A DNA stretch of 64,000 nt, taken from Aggregatimonas sangjinii (GTDB taxonomy: Bacteria > Bacteroidota > Bacteroidia > Flavobacteriales > Flavobacteriaceae). Below the pieces are notes generated by a model. That model saw only the letters and a program-made list of their open reading frames with translations. It was not told the DNA's origin and did not search any database. Where the stretch lies: assembly GCF_005943945.1 (NCBI RefSeq), contig NZ_CP040710.1:2243001-2307000 (forward strand). Direction: 5' to 3'. This document shows positions 9,314-17,477 of this stretch, piece by piece. A program made the position numbers and the translations under genes. Position 1 is the stretch's first letter. Every line of letters begins with the position of its first letter.

Positions 9314-9712
9314 CTATGCTGAAATCGCCTGCAACACATAATCCGGACATTTCATAGGACGCATGGTTTTCATATTGATAAAAGCAAGAACGACTTCAGC
9401 CTTGACCAAAAGTTCGTTTTTTTCGTTGAAGATTTCAAACTCGAATTCGATTTTTACGGAGGGTGTTTTTTTGAGTTTGGTCACGACGGTAAGAAGATCG
9501 TCATATACAGCGGATTTTTTAAAACTCATCTGTAAAGAGATCACTGGAAGCATAACCCCGTTTTCTTCCATGCTTTTGTAAGAAATTCCGAAGTGCCTTA
9601 ACCACTCTACCCTGCCCATCTCCAGATATTGCGCGTAATTACCATGATAGACCACTCCCATCTGATCCGTTTCGGCATAGCGTACCCGGAAAGAAATTTT
9701 GTTAAAATCCAT
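9314..9712 (-). CDS. Acyl-CoA thioesterase, YbgC/FadM type (hotdog fold)
   Basis: 132 residues. The N-terminal signature VRYAETDQMGVVYHGNYAQY includes the catalytic Asp (TDQMG) and the YHGNY loop of 4-hydroxybenzoyl-CoA-type thioesterases. It hydrolyses acyl-CoA thioesters; the chain length is unknown. It faces away from dnaA across a 206-bp gap and converges with yigZ. It is a single gene. Confidence 0.9.
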   Translation of the reverse strand: MDFNKISFRVRYAETDQMGVVYHGNYAQYLEMGRVEWLRHFGISYKSMEENGVMLPVISLQMSFKKSAVYDDLLTVVTKLKKTPSVKIEFEFEIFNEKNELLVKAEVVLAFINMKTMRPMKCPDYVLQAISA

Positions 9713-9918
9713 AAACCTTAGCTTAAAAATTATATATTTAAAGCAATTCGAAAGAAGCGTTCAACATGATGAAAAAAAAGCGAAAATTCAATAGTCTTTG
9801 ATTTTTTTATTAGGTTTTTTGTTCACATATTTGTCCCACTTGAAAACAGGCATGCTCCTGCCGAATTTCAGCCTACAATCTTTTACTTTTTACTAACCAA
9901 GAAATAAGTAAGTTTAGC
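9713..9918. other. Intergenic region upstream of dnaA
   Basis: 206 bp between the divergent thioesterase and dnaA. It is AT-rich with T-runs. The best promoter match for dnaA is a 7/8 -7 element CATATTTG (9826-9833), with TTTG at 9797-9800 but an over-long 25-bp gap. I see no cluster of DnaA boxes (TTATCCACA or one-mismatch forms), so I do not call an origin here. Confidence 0.45.
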
Positions 9919-11343
9919 ATGAGTGTTACTGCCAATTCCGTATGGAAAAATTGTTTGGATTTCATTAAGGACAACATCCAACCGCAGGCATTCAAAACTT
10001 GGTTCGAACCAATAAAGCCCGTTAAACTTTCCGAAAATGCGTTAAGCATACAGGTACCCAGTAAATTCTTCTACGAATGGCTGGAAGAGCATTACGTAAA
10101 ACTTCTAAAAGTTGCCTTGACCAAGGAATTGGGTGAAACCGCAAAACTGGTGTATATCATAAAAATGGAAAACACTTACGGCAATCGCGAGCCATTTACC
10201 GAAAAAATACCCAGTGCCAACAGGGGTAATTTCGGTGCACAGGAAATGGATGTTCCTATCAAATCGAAAAACCCGGAATTGAAGAACCCTTTCGTAATTC
10301 CCGGGATACGCAATATCAAAATCGAATCGCAGCTCAATCCGAACTATAATTTTGAGAATTTTCTTGAAGGGGATGCCAATCGTCTGGCCCGTTCCGCAGG
10401 AATGGCCGTCGCGAACAAACCAGGGGGCACATCGTTCAACCCACTTTTGGTCTTTGGCGGTGTCGGTTTGGGAAAGACGCACCTGGCCCACGCCATCGGT
10501 GTTGAAATCAAGGATAAATATCCGGAGCGCACCGTACTCTATATTTCTGCCGAAAAGTTTACACAACAGTACATCGAATCGGTCAAGAAAAACACCCGGA
10601 ACGATTTCATACACTTTTACCAATTGATCGATGTGTTGATTATTGACGATGTGCAATTCCTTTCGGGCAAATCCGGAACCCAGGATGTGTTCTTCCATAT
10701 TTTCAATCATTTGCATCAAAACGGTAAGCAGGTAATCTTGACTTCGGATAAGGCACCTGTTGATATGCAGGATATCGAGCAACGCTTATTGTCCCGATTT
10801 AAATGGGGGCTTTCCGCAGAATTGCAGAACCCGGATTATGAAACGCGTATTTCTATTTTGAAAAACAAGTTATACCGGGATGGTGTCGAGATGCCCGATG
10901 ATATTATTGAATATGTCGCAAAACACATCAAAACCAATATACGTGAGCTGGAAGGTGCTATTATCTCATTGATAGCGCAATCCTCGTTTAACAAGAAGGA
11001 AGTTACCCTTGAATTAGCCCAGCAAGTCGTCGAAAAGTTTGTAAAGAACACGAAACGCGAAGTTTCTATAGACTACATTCAAAAAGTGGTTTCTGATTAC
11101 TTTGAAATGGATGTGGCCACTTTACAATCGAAAACCAGAAAACGCCATATCGTACAAGCGCGACAGTTGGCCATGTTCTTTGCAAAAAAGTTTACCAAAG
11201 CCTCGTTGGCCAGTATTGGTTCGCAAATCGGAAAACGTGATCACGCTACCGTTCTACATGCATGTAAAACCGTGGATAACCTCGCCGAAACCGATAAACA
11301 GTTCAGAAAGTATATTGACGACCTTACCAAGAAATTTTCATAA
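9919..11343 (+). CDS. dnaA: Chromosomal replication initiator DnaA
   Basis: 474 residues, full length. Domain I is helical (W/F-rich, residues ~1-85), followed by a short linker. The AAA+ core has Walker A GGVGLGKTH (K186) and Walker B IIDDVQF (D243, D244). C-terminal domain IV carries the DnaA-box-binding signature RDHATVLHACKTV. It binds and opens oriC. It starts at an ATG after a 206-bp gap and is followed 6 nt later by a tyrosine phosphatase and then an RsmI-like methyltransferase, a common order in this family. Confidence 0.98.
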   Translation: MSVTANSVWKNCLDFIKDNIQPQAFKTWFEPIKPVKLSENALSIQVPSKFFYEWLEEHYVKLLKVALTKELGETAKLVYIIKMENTYGNREPFTEKIPSANRGNFGAQEMDVPIKSKNPELKNPFVIPGIRNIKIESQLNPNYNFENFLEGDANRLARSAGMAVANKPGGTSFNPLLVFGGVGLGKTHLAHAIGVEIKDKYPERTVLYISAEKFTQQYIESVKKNTRNDFIHFYQLIDVLIIDDVQFLSGKSGTQDVFFHIFNHLHQNGKQVILTSDKAPVDMQDIEQRLLSRFKWGLSAELQNPDYETRISILKNKLYRDGVEMPDDIIEYVAKHIKTNIRELEGAIISLIAQSSFNKKEVTLELAQQVVEKFVKNTKREVSIDYIQKVVSDYFEMDVATLQSKTRKRHIVQARQLAMFFAKKFTKASLASIGSQIGKRDHATVLHACKTVDNLAETDKQFRKYIDDLTKKFS

Positions 11344-11349
11344 TATCAA

Positions 11350-11814
11350 ATGGCAGTCAAGGTTTTAATGGTGTGCCTCGGCAATATCTGCAGGTCGCCC
11401 TTGGCGGAAGGACTCTTACAGCAAAAAACAGATCCGGAAAATATAGTTGTCGATTCAGCGGGAACAGGCGGCTTTCATATCGGGAATGCTCCAGATGATA
11501 GAAGTATAGCCGTAGCCGCCAAATACGGATTGGACATCAGTAAACAACGCTGCAGAAAATTAGCTACTAAGGATTTAGACACCTTCGATTTGATTTATGC
11601 GATGGACAAAAGCAACTATAGGAATATCGTTGCCTTGGCCCGAACCAACGAACAACGGAATAAAATTCGATTATTGTTAAGTGAAACGAACTTAGAAATC
11701 GATGAAGTGCCCGACCCCTACTACGGGGGTAAGGACGGTTTTGAAAACGTATATCAAATGATCGATCAGGCCTGTGAGGCAATAGCGAAAAAATTACAAG
11801 CCAAAAACCAATAG
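11350..11814 (+). CDS. Low-molecular-weight protein tyrosine phosphatase
   Basis: 154 residues. The P-loop CLGNICRS (nucleophile C9, R15) is at the N-terminus and the general-acid loop VPDPYYGG lies about three quarters along, exactly as the family requires. It dephosphorylates phosphotyrosine proteins or small phosphoesters. It lies 6 nt after dnaA and 18 nt before the methyltransferase, probably one operon. There is no tyrosine kinase or polysaccharide export gene nearby, so its partner is not evident. Confidence 0.92.
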   Translation: MAVKVLMVCLGNICRSPLAEGLLQQKTDPENIVVDSAGTGGFHIGNAPDDRSIAVAAKYGLDISKQRCRKLATKDLDTFDLIYAMDKSNYRNIVALARTNEQRNKIRLLLSETNLEIDEVPDPYYGGKDGFENVYQMIDQACEAIAKKLQAKNQ

Positions 11815-11832
11815 GGCATAAATCAATAACTA

Positions 11833-12570
11833 ATGGCTTTGGATAAAATCAATTATGGCAAACTGTATTTGATTCCTACCACTTTGGGAGAAAATGAGCC
11901 TTTGGAAGTATTGCCTATTTCAATCAAAAGAGCCATCGAGAACATCGACTTTTATATTGTCGAAAACGAAAAATCCGCCCGACGCTTTATCAAAAAAATA
12001 AGTCCACGTAAATCGCAGCAGAGCCTTAAACTTGAACTGTTGAACAAGTATACCGAACTTCAAGCGATTCCAACTTTTTTAAACCCTTGCCTTCAAGGTT
12101 ATGATGTGGGTATCATTTCGGAAGCGGGAGCCCCTGGCATTGCCGATCCCGGAGCAGACGTGGTGAAGATAGCCCATGAAAAGAATATTCAAGCAGTGCC
12201 TTTGGTAGGGCCCTCCTCTATTTTCCTGGCTTTGATGGCCAGCGGCATGAACGGACAAAATTTTGCCTTTAACGGTTATCTGCCCATAGACGCTTCGGAA
12301 CGTAAAAATACCCTAAAACGGTTGGAAAAGTTATCGAAGGAAAACAACCAAAGTCAAATTTTCATTGAAACTCCATACCGTAACGATAAGCTGTTGGCAG
12401 AACTGCTGAAAACACTTTCCCGAAACACCTTGCTCTGTATCGCTTGTGATATTACCTTGGCAACCGAATACATCGCGACAAAAACCGTTGACGACTGGAA
12501 GCATTCTCCAGTATCACTGCATAAAAGACCGGCAATCTTTATCATTCAGGGCGAGATACCCATTCGTTGA
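11833..12570 (+). CDS. SAM-dependent tetrapyrrole-methylase-fold methyltransferase (RsmI-like)
   Basis: 245 residues. It has the tetrapyrrole methylase fold: GKLYLIPTTLGE at the start, EAGAPGIADPGADVV (the SAM/substrate loop) near residue 100, and PLVGPSSIFLALMASG further on. RsmI 2'-O-methylates C1402 of 16S rRNA. This variant is shorter than RsmI and the early loop differs, so rRNA C1402 is only the likely target. It is the last gene of the dnaA unit and is followed by strong hairpins. Confidence 0.85.
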   Translation: MALDKINYGKLYLIPTTLGENEPLEVLPISIKRAIENIDFYIVENEKSARRFIKKISPRKSQQSLKLELLNKYTELQAIPTFLNPCLQGYDVGIISEAGAPGIADPGADVVKIAHEKNIQAVPLVGPSSIFLALMASGMNGQNFAFNGYLPIDASERKNTLKRLEKLSKENNQSQIFIETPYRNDKLLAELLKTLSRNTLLCIACDITLATEYIATKTVDDWKHSPVSLHKRPAIFIIQGEIPIR

Positions 12571-12592
12571 ACAAAAAACCGCTGTAAAAAAA

Positions 12593-12665
12593 ACTTGACC
12601 AAGTTCTCTTTGGTCAAGTCTTACACATTTTCATATATGGTCCTCTTCATAAAAGAGGACGATAT
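12593..12665. terminator. Two hairpins between convergent genes
   Basis: The first hairpin is perfect: ACTTGACCAA (12593-12602) pairs with TTGGTCAAGT (12610-12619), with a 7-nt loop. An A-run just before it becomes a T-run on the minus strand, so it is a good terminator for the minus-strand gene at 12699-13331. The second has arms 12635-12647 and 12653-12665 (12 of 13 pairs) and comes last for transcripts from the dnaA side, but without a clear T-run. Together they probably end transcription from both sides. Confidence 0.7.
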
Positions 12666-12698
12666 CATCAGTCGCAAAGGCCATGCCCTTGAAAATTT

Positions 12699-13331
12699 TT
12701 AAATCTTTGGGTTTTGCACTGGCGGCACATAAGAAACATCATAACCCGAGAACCGTCTCAAGTAATTGGCAACATCAGTGCCATAAGCATCCCCTGCATT
12801 GAGTTTGCCCCATGATCTCAAATATTTTTTTACGTTGCCCGGGCCGGCCAAGTGCGCCGCGGCCAACATACCCGACTCCGTAATCTCTACGCCCCGAATG
12901 TGTTTGCCTACAAATCTGGAAATATCCTTTCGTAGAATCCACTTGTTGCGCGAAAGATTAGTGTAAAAAACCTTCTCTTGTAGTACTGGGTCGTTTAAAA
13001 AACGAGTTGCATTATATACCCCGACCAGTTGTAAGGTTCCGATGCCAAATTGGTATTTGCCTAAATACCCTAATGTATTGGTGCGAAAATAATCTCCTGC
13101 GGATTCTTTGAAAGCCAAGGCTTCCTTAAACCCAATGTAGGAACTACCTAAAAAAGGAGGTGCTACCAAAGGCGCGTTAAAAATAGTACTCCGTTGCGGG
13201 TAATTCACCTCTACCTCTTCACAAACCACGAGAGTATCGGGAATTTTCACTTCTGTTCTTTGATCAACCCCGAAACTTACCAAAACCAACAACCCAATAA
13301 AAATGCAGAAAAAGAAAATACATTTTTTCAT
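12699..13331 (-). CDS. Lytic-transglycosylase-like exported protein
   Basis: 210 residues. It has an N-terminal hydrophobic segment (CIFFFCIFIGLLVLVSF) acting as signal or anchor, then a lysozyme-like domain: FKEALAFKESAGDYFRTN holds the likely catalytic Glu next to Ser, followed by GYLGKYQFG and AAAHLAGPGNVKKYL, arranged as in soluble lytic transglycosylases. Relatives in this family are often labelled peptidoglycan-binding LysM protein, yet I see no LysM here. A -7 element (CAAAGATA on plus, 13385-13392) lies 53 nt upstream. It precedes mltG on the same strand, so a cell-wall role fits. Confidence 0.65.
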   Translation of the reverse strand: MKKCIFFFCIFIGLLVLVSFGVDQRTEVKIPDTLVVCEEVEVNYPQRSTIFNAPLVAPPFLGSSYIGFKEALAFKESAGDYFRTNTLGYLGKYQFGIGTLQLVGVYNATRFLNDPVLQEKVFYTNLSRNKWILRKDISRFVGKHIRGVEITESGMLAAAHLAGPGNVKKYLRSWGKLNAGDAYGTDVANYLRRFSGYDVSYVPPVQNPKI

Positions 13332-13476
13332 ACCTACAATTTTTCAAACCATCGCCCCCAAAGCGCTGGTTCATATTTCATAGGCAAAGATATGGCGGCT
13401 ATTCGTTGAGGAACCCCAAGAATTCGTTAAAACTACTCGTTTTTGGATAAGGTGCCACAAAGTTGGGTCAAGACGT

Positions 13477-14520
13477 TTAACGATTAATTCCCTGCGCATT
13501 AATCCATCGGACGTACTGTACTTTATTCCTGTTGTGTTGCGCGGCGGTCTTCGCGAACTTGTGGTAACCGAAGTTTTCAACATTGGCGACCATATAAATA
13601 TAGTCGTGCTGCTCTGGGTTCAAAACAGCTTCTATGGCCGATATATCGGGCATGGTAATAGGCCCAGGTGGTACGCCAGCGTATTTGTAGGTATTATACG
13701 GCGAATCGATTTCCAAATCTTTGTAAAGCACCCTTTTGATGACTATATCAAAATCGCCTCTGTGTTTTTTTATGGCATAGATAACAGTAGGGTCGGCCTG
13801 TAACAACATGTTCGTCTTTAACCGATTAAGGTAGAGACCGGCCACCCGTGGCCTTTCATCTATTTTTGCTGTCTCCTTGTGCACGATGGCCGCCAAGGCA
13901 ATCGCCTCGTTAGGTGTTAATCCCTGCTTCTTCGCTTTTTCTATACGTTCCTCGGTCCAGAAGCGTTGATACTCCTTGAGCATCCTGTCGCGGAACTCCT
14001 CGGCAGAGGTATTCCAAAAGAATTCGTAACTATTCGGAAGGTAGACGGCCAATTCATTTGTCGCCTCAAGGTTGTTTTCCGAAAGAAATTCAGGGTCCCG
14101 CATGGCGGCAAGTAAGGAGACACTATCAGCTTCTATTTGCGTAGCGATACGGCCCGCTAAATTTTCCAGGCGTTCCTGATTGTTGAAAGACACTTTTACC
14201 GGAAGGTTCTTACTGCGCAACGAATTGATGATTTCATTGTTGTTCATACCCTTCTTAATGGCATACCTGCCCCCCTTTATATTGGAGGCATAGCCTTTTT
14301 TTTGGGCGGCTTGTCCAAATGTTTCAATATCCTGCAGGTAACCACTAAGTGAATCTTTAACCTCTTCGAATCCTGCTTCCGATCTTACGTGTACGATAAT
14401 CTGGTCTTCCGTAAAACTAGTATTTGGAGACAAAAAGGCACCGTATACCATATAGGCAAATATGCCTCCAAGAACCAATCCGATGCCAACAATGGCCAAT
14501 AATATCTTCTTAATATACAT
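13477..14520 (-). CDS. mltG: Endolytic murein transglycosylase MltG
   Basis: 347 residues. One N-terminal transmembrane helix (ILLAIVGIGLVLGGIFAYMVYGAF) precedes a LysM-like subdomain and the YceG catalytic domain, with the catalytic Glu in AAIVHKETAKIDERP and the conserved LNRLKTNMLLQADPTV. It cleaves nascent glycan strands at the inner membrane and sets their length. Its ATG follows the stop of the upstream GNAT gene with no gap, so the two are coupled; with dapF they form a minus-strand cell-wall cluster. Confidence 0.95.
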   Translation of the reverse strand: MYIKKILLAIVGIGLVLGGIFAYMVYGAFLSPNTSFTEDQIIVHVRSEAGFEEVKDSLSGYLQDIETFGQAAQKKGYASNIKGGRYAIKKGMNNNEIINSLRSKNLPVKVSFNNQERLENLAGRIATQIEADSVSLLAAMRDPEFLSENNLEATNELAVYLPNSYEFFWNTSAEEFRDRMLKEYQRFWTEERIEKAKKQGLTPNEAIALAAIVHKETAKIDERPRVAGLYLNRLKTNMLLQADPTVIYAIKKHRGDFDIVIKRVLYKDLEIDSPYNTYKYAGVPPGPITMPDISAIEAVLNPEQHDYIYMVANVENFGYHKFAKTAAQHNRNKVQYVRWINAQGINR

Positions 14521-15045
14521 CTATGTACTAATTTTTTGAAATAGGATTTCATCGGTGAACTCCCCTTCGGAAAAAATCCAGTCTTTTTTAACTCCGGCCT
14601 GGGTAAAGCCCAATTTTTTAAACAGGTGTACGGCAGCCATATTTCCAACGCCCACGTTTGCATATAATTGCCTAACATCCAAGGTTGAAAAGGCATAATG
14701 CATGAGTAAGGTCAACGCCTCGCCACCCACTCCCTTATCACGTTCATCGCCTTTCATTATTACAATACCGATACCAGCACGCCGGTTCTTGGGGTCAAAG
14801 TCGAACAGATCGATCAAACCAACGACTTGGCCTCCGGCAAGACAGATGACCAATCGTAATTGCTTTACATCATAGATATCACGATGGGCATTTTCCAAGT
14901 ATTTTCGCAGCACATGCTTTGAATATGGGGTAACGGTACCGCTTATTTCCCAAATAGAGGAATCGTTCTCCAATTCGTACAAGAAATTAAGGTCGGCCAT
15001 TTCCAAGGCACGAAGGTAGCAATGTTGGCCCTTTAATTTTTGCAT
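14521..15045 (-). CDS. GNAT-family N-acetyltransferase (RimJ/SpeG-like)
   Basis: 174 residues. The acetyl-CoA-binding region is seen as RRAGIGIVIMKGDERDKGVG and the C-terminal helix/strand as VGNMAAVHLFKKLGFTQAG. The N-terminal RALEMADLNFLYELEND is typical of the RimJ/SpeG subgroup. The acceptor is unknown. Its start overlaps the end of dapF by 13 nt and its stop abuts the mltG start, so the three are one operon. Confidence 0.85.
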   Translation of the reverse strand: MQKLKGQHCYLRALEMADLNFLYELENDSSIWEISGTVTPYSKHVLRKYLENAHRDIYDVKQLRLVICLAGGQVVGLIDLFDFDPKNRRAGIGIVIMKGDERDKGVGGEALTLLMHYAFSTLDVRQLYANVGVGNMAAVHLFKKLGFTQAGVKKDWIFSEGEFTDEILFQKIST

Positions 15046-15818
15046 ACGATTTCCCCTTTAAAAACCATTTTAGTCGGTCCGATTAGAAAAACATTTTTAT
15101 AGCCATTGGTCGCGACTTCGAATTCTACTTCGAGTTCGCCACCTTCGGCATGCAAGCGCACCCTGTTCGAATCAGTTCGTTTGGTATGGTGCATGGCCAG
15201 TGCGACTGCGGTCACACCGGTACCACAGGATAAGGTTTCATCCTCCACTCCGCGTTCATAGGTTCTTACCTTAAAAATATTCGCTCCATTGGGTTCCACA
15301 AAATTGATATTGCTTCCCTGTTGTCCGTACATACCATAACGCAGTTTGGCACCCTCTTTGGCAACGTCGAGCATCTTGAGATTGTCGACCAGCTGCACAT
15401 GATGTGGAGAACCGGTATCTAAAAACGTATAATCGGGTTTTTCCTTTACATCCGTCACATCACGCATTTGAAGCTTTACACGGTTATCATCGGTAATGGT
15501 AGCGGCATGCATGCCGTCAATGGCATTAAAAGTTGTGGTATTTTGGATAATTCCCAAATACCTTGCGAAAGCTACTAAACAGCGGCCACCGTTACCGCAC
15601 ATGCTGCTCTGGTTTCCATCCGAATTAAAATAGACCATTTTAAAATCGGTTTCGGAATCATTTTCCAAAAGAATGAGCCCATCGGCGCCTATCCCTATTC
15701 TTCGATCACATAAAAAAGAGATATACTCCATATCTCCTACAGGGAATGATTCCTCCCGATTATCGACCATGATAAAATCATTTCCGGTACCTTGATATTT
15801 GTAAAATGGAAGTTGCAT
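15033..15818 (-). CDS. dapF: Diaminopimelate epimerase
   Basis: 261 residues. It interconverts LL- and meso-diaminopimelate for lysine and peptidoglycan. The two catalytic cysteines lie in MCGNGGRC and LSCGTGVTAVA, and the N-terminal YQGTGNDFIMVDN is characteristic. First gene of dapF-GNAT-mltG. A -7 element (CAAAGATA on plus, 15835-15842) sits 16 nt upstream of the ATG, indicating a short leader. Confidence 0.96.
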   Translation of the reverse strand: MQLPFYKYQGTGNDFIMVDNREESFPVGDMEYISFLCDRRIGIGADGLILLENDSETDFKMVYFNSDGNQSSMCGNGGRCLVAFARYLGIIQNTTTFNAIDGMHAATITDDNRVKLQMRDVTDVKEKPDYTFLDTGSPHHVQLVDNLKMLDVAKEGAKLRYGMYGQQGSNINFVEPNGANIFKVRTYERGVEDETLSCGTGVTAVALAMHHTKRTDSNRVRLHAEGGELEVEFEVATNGYKNVFLIGPTKMVFKGEIVCKN

Positions 15819-15954
15819 TTCCTATATTTAACCACAAAGATAGCACATTATTTAACGAAATTTTATCCGTTAAGAAGGCGTTAAATCTGTTAAAATCACA
15901 TGCGGGATTTTCTAAATTTACGTTACCTAATTATTAATCAAATCGTCTATTATA

Positions 15955-17355
15955 ATGAAAAAAGTAAGTAGTTTACTGCTAGTAGCCATTTTTGCCGGAG
16001 CTATTACACTCGGATCTTATAAGCTCTTTTTCGAACATCAAAATTTTGCGATTGTAGCAAGTGATAGTGAGGCAAAGACTTTTAATACCAACTTTACCCC
16101 TACCTCACCCAAAGGGGCGGGAATTAATGAAGTGGACTTTACTTTAGCCGCCGAGAATACCGTGAATGCTGTTGTACACGTCAAAAATATGACGTTGAGT
16201 TCCGGAGGGCCAACAAGTCTTCGGGATTTGTTCTATGGACAAGGGGGCAGCCAAAGAGCTCAGATAGGTACAGGCTCAGGAGTGATTATCTCATCCGACG
16301 GCTACATTGTGACCAATAATCATGTTATCGCCGGTGCGGCTAAATTACAGGTAACGCTCAATAACAATCGTAATTATGACGCAGAGGTTATTGGTTCGGA
16401 TGCGAACACCGACATCGCTTTGCTTAAAATAGACGCGGAAGATAAATTGCCCTATCTCGCTTTTGGGGATTCCGACAATACCAAAATCGGCGAATGGGTA
16501 TTGGCGGTCGGGAATCCTTTTAATCTTACCTCTACGGTAACTGCCGGAATCGTAAGCGCCAAAGCAAGGGATTTGAATATGGGGAGAAATCAATCCTTTA
16601 TCCAAACCGATGCTGCCGTAAATCCTGGAAACAGTGGTGGCGCCTTAGTAAACACCAACGGCGATTTAGTAGGTATCAATACGGCGATCAGTTCGCAGAC
16701 AGGCTCCTACGTGGGTTATTCTTTTGCCGTGCCCAGCAATATTGCCAAGAAAATAGTGGACGATATTTTGGAATATGGCAATGTTAAAAAAGGGTATCTA
16801 GGAATCAGTGCGGTGAACACCAAGAGTAGGGAAGCCTTTGAAAATGGTATTAATGAAACCAGCGGTGTTTATGTAGGTTCGGTCGAAAACGGCTTAGGTG
16901 CCGATGAGGCTGGAATAGTACCTGGGGATATTATCAAGAAGGTTGACAATATCAAGATTAGAAAGTTTCCCGATCTTACAGGTTATCTATCCACGAAAAG
17001 ACCTGGAGACGAGGTATCGGTAACCATCGAAAGGGATGGCAAGAACAAAATTCTACCTGTAGTGCTGAAGGAACGAAAATCGCTAACGGTACCTGTAATG
17101 GGTCTCGAAGTGAAGAACCTTACCGAAAAAGAAAGGCGTCTATTCAATACCCAAAAAGGAGTACGTGTAGTCGATGTTCCCGAGAGGTATAAAGGTTACG
17201 GCCTTGAGGGCAAGGTCATCATCGAAATAGACGGTGAAGACATCAATACCATCGAAGATGCTGATAAACTCTTTAGACGATTATCCGGGAACGGTAGGAA
17301 CAGTATTACCCTTCTAGATGAGAACGGGGAACGGGAACGCTTGATTTTTCAATAA
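15955..17355 (+). CDS. HtrA/DegP-type periplasmic serine protease
   Basis: 466 residues. A signal/anchor segment (LLLVAIFAGAITLGSYKLFF) precedes a trypsin-like domain with catalytic triad H123 (TNNHVIAG), D153 (NTDIALLKI) and S227 (PGNSGGAL). The first PDZ domain (KKGYLGISAV... to ~375) is clear; the last ~90 residues form a shorter, weaker second PDZ. It degrades or refolds damaged envelope proteins. A single gene, it ends at a strong terminator. I see no clear sigma-E-type promoter; TAAATTTA near 15914 is a 7/8 match to the -7 element. Confidence 0.93.
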   Translation: MKKVSSLLLVAIFAGAITLGSYKLFFEHQNFAIVASDSEAKTFNTNFTPTSPKGAGINEVDFTLAAENTVNAVVHVKNMTLSSGGPTSLRDLFYGQGGSQRAQIGTGSGVIISSDGYIVTNNHVIAGAAKLQVTLNNNRNYDAEVIGSDANTDIALLKIDAEDKLPYLAFGDSDNTKIGEWVLAVGNPFNLTSTVTAGIVSAKARDLNMGRNQSFIQTDAAVNPGNSGGALVNTNGDLVGINTAISSQTGSYVGYSFAVPSNIAKKIVDDILEYGNVKKGYLGISAVNTKSREAFENGINETSGVYVGSVENGLGADEAGIVPGDIIKKVDNIKIRKFPDLTGYLSTKRPGDEVSVTIERDGKNKILPVVLKERKSLTVPVMGLEVKNLTEKERRLFNTQKGVRVVDVPERYKGYGLEGKVIIEIDGEDINTIEDADKLFRRLSGNGRNSITLLDENGERERLIFQ

Positions 17356-17369
17356 TAGTATAATTTTTT

Positions 17370-17396
17370 AAAGCCCCTTTTCAGGGGCTTTTTTTA
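17370..17396 (+). terminator. Intrinsic terminator after the HtrA gene
   Basis: AAAGCCCC (17370-17377) pairs with GGGGCTTT (17384-17391) around a 6-nt loop, followed by a T-run. Confidence 0.9.
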
Positions 17397-17477
17397 TTGG
17401 ATGAAAACACTTCCGAAAACCTTAGAAATATATACTTTTGCAGCATCAATTACAACAACAGCAAAACCACTATTTTA

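Noticed and set aside
9713-9918. Possible oriC upstream of dnaA
   Set aside because: No cluster of DnaA boxes or clear unwinding element is visible; in many Bacteroidota the origin is not beside dnaA.
10105-10782. Long minus-strand open frame of 225 codons inside dnaA
   Set aside because: It lies wholly within dnaA, whose domains are complete; the composition of the antisense frame explains its length.
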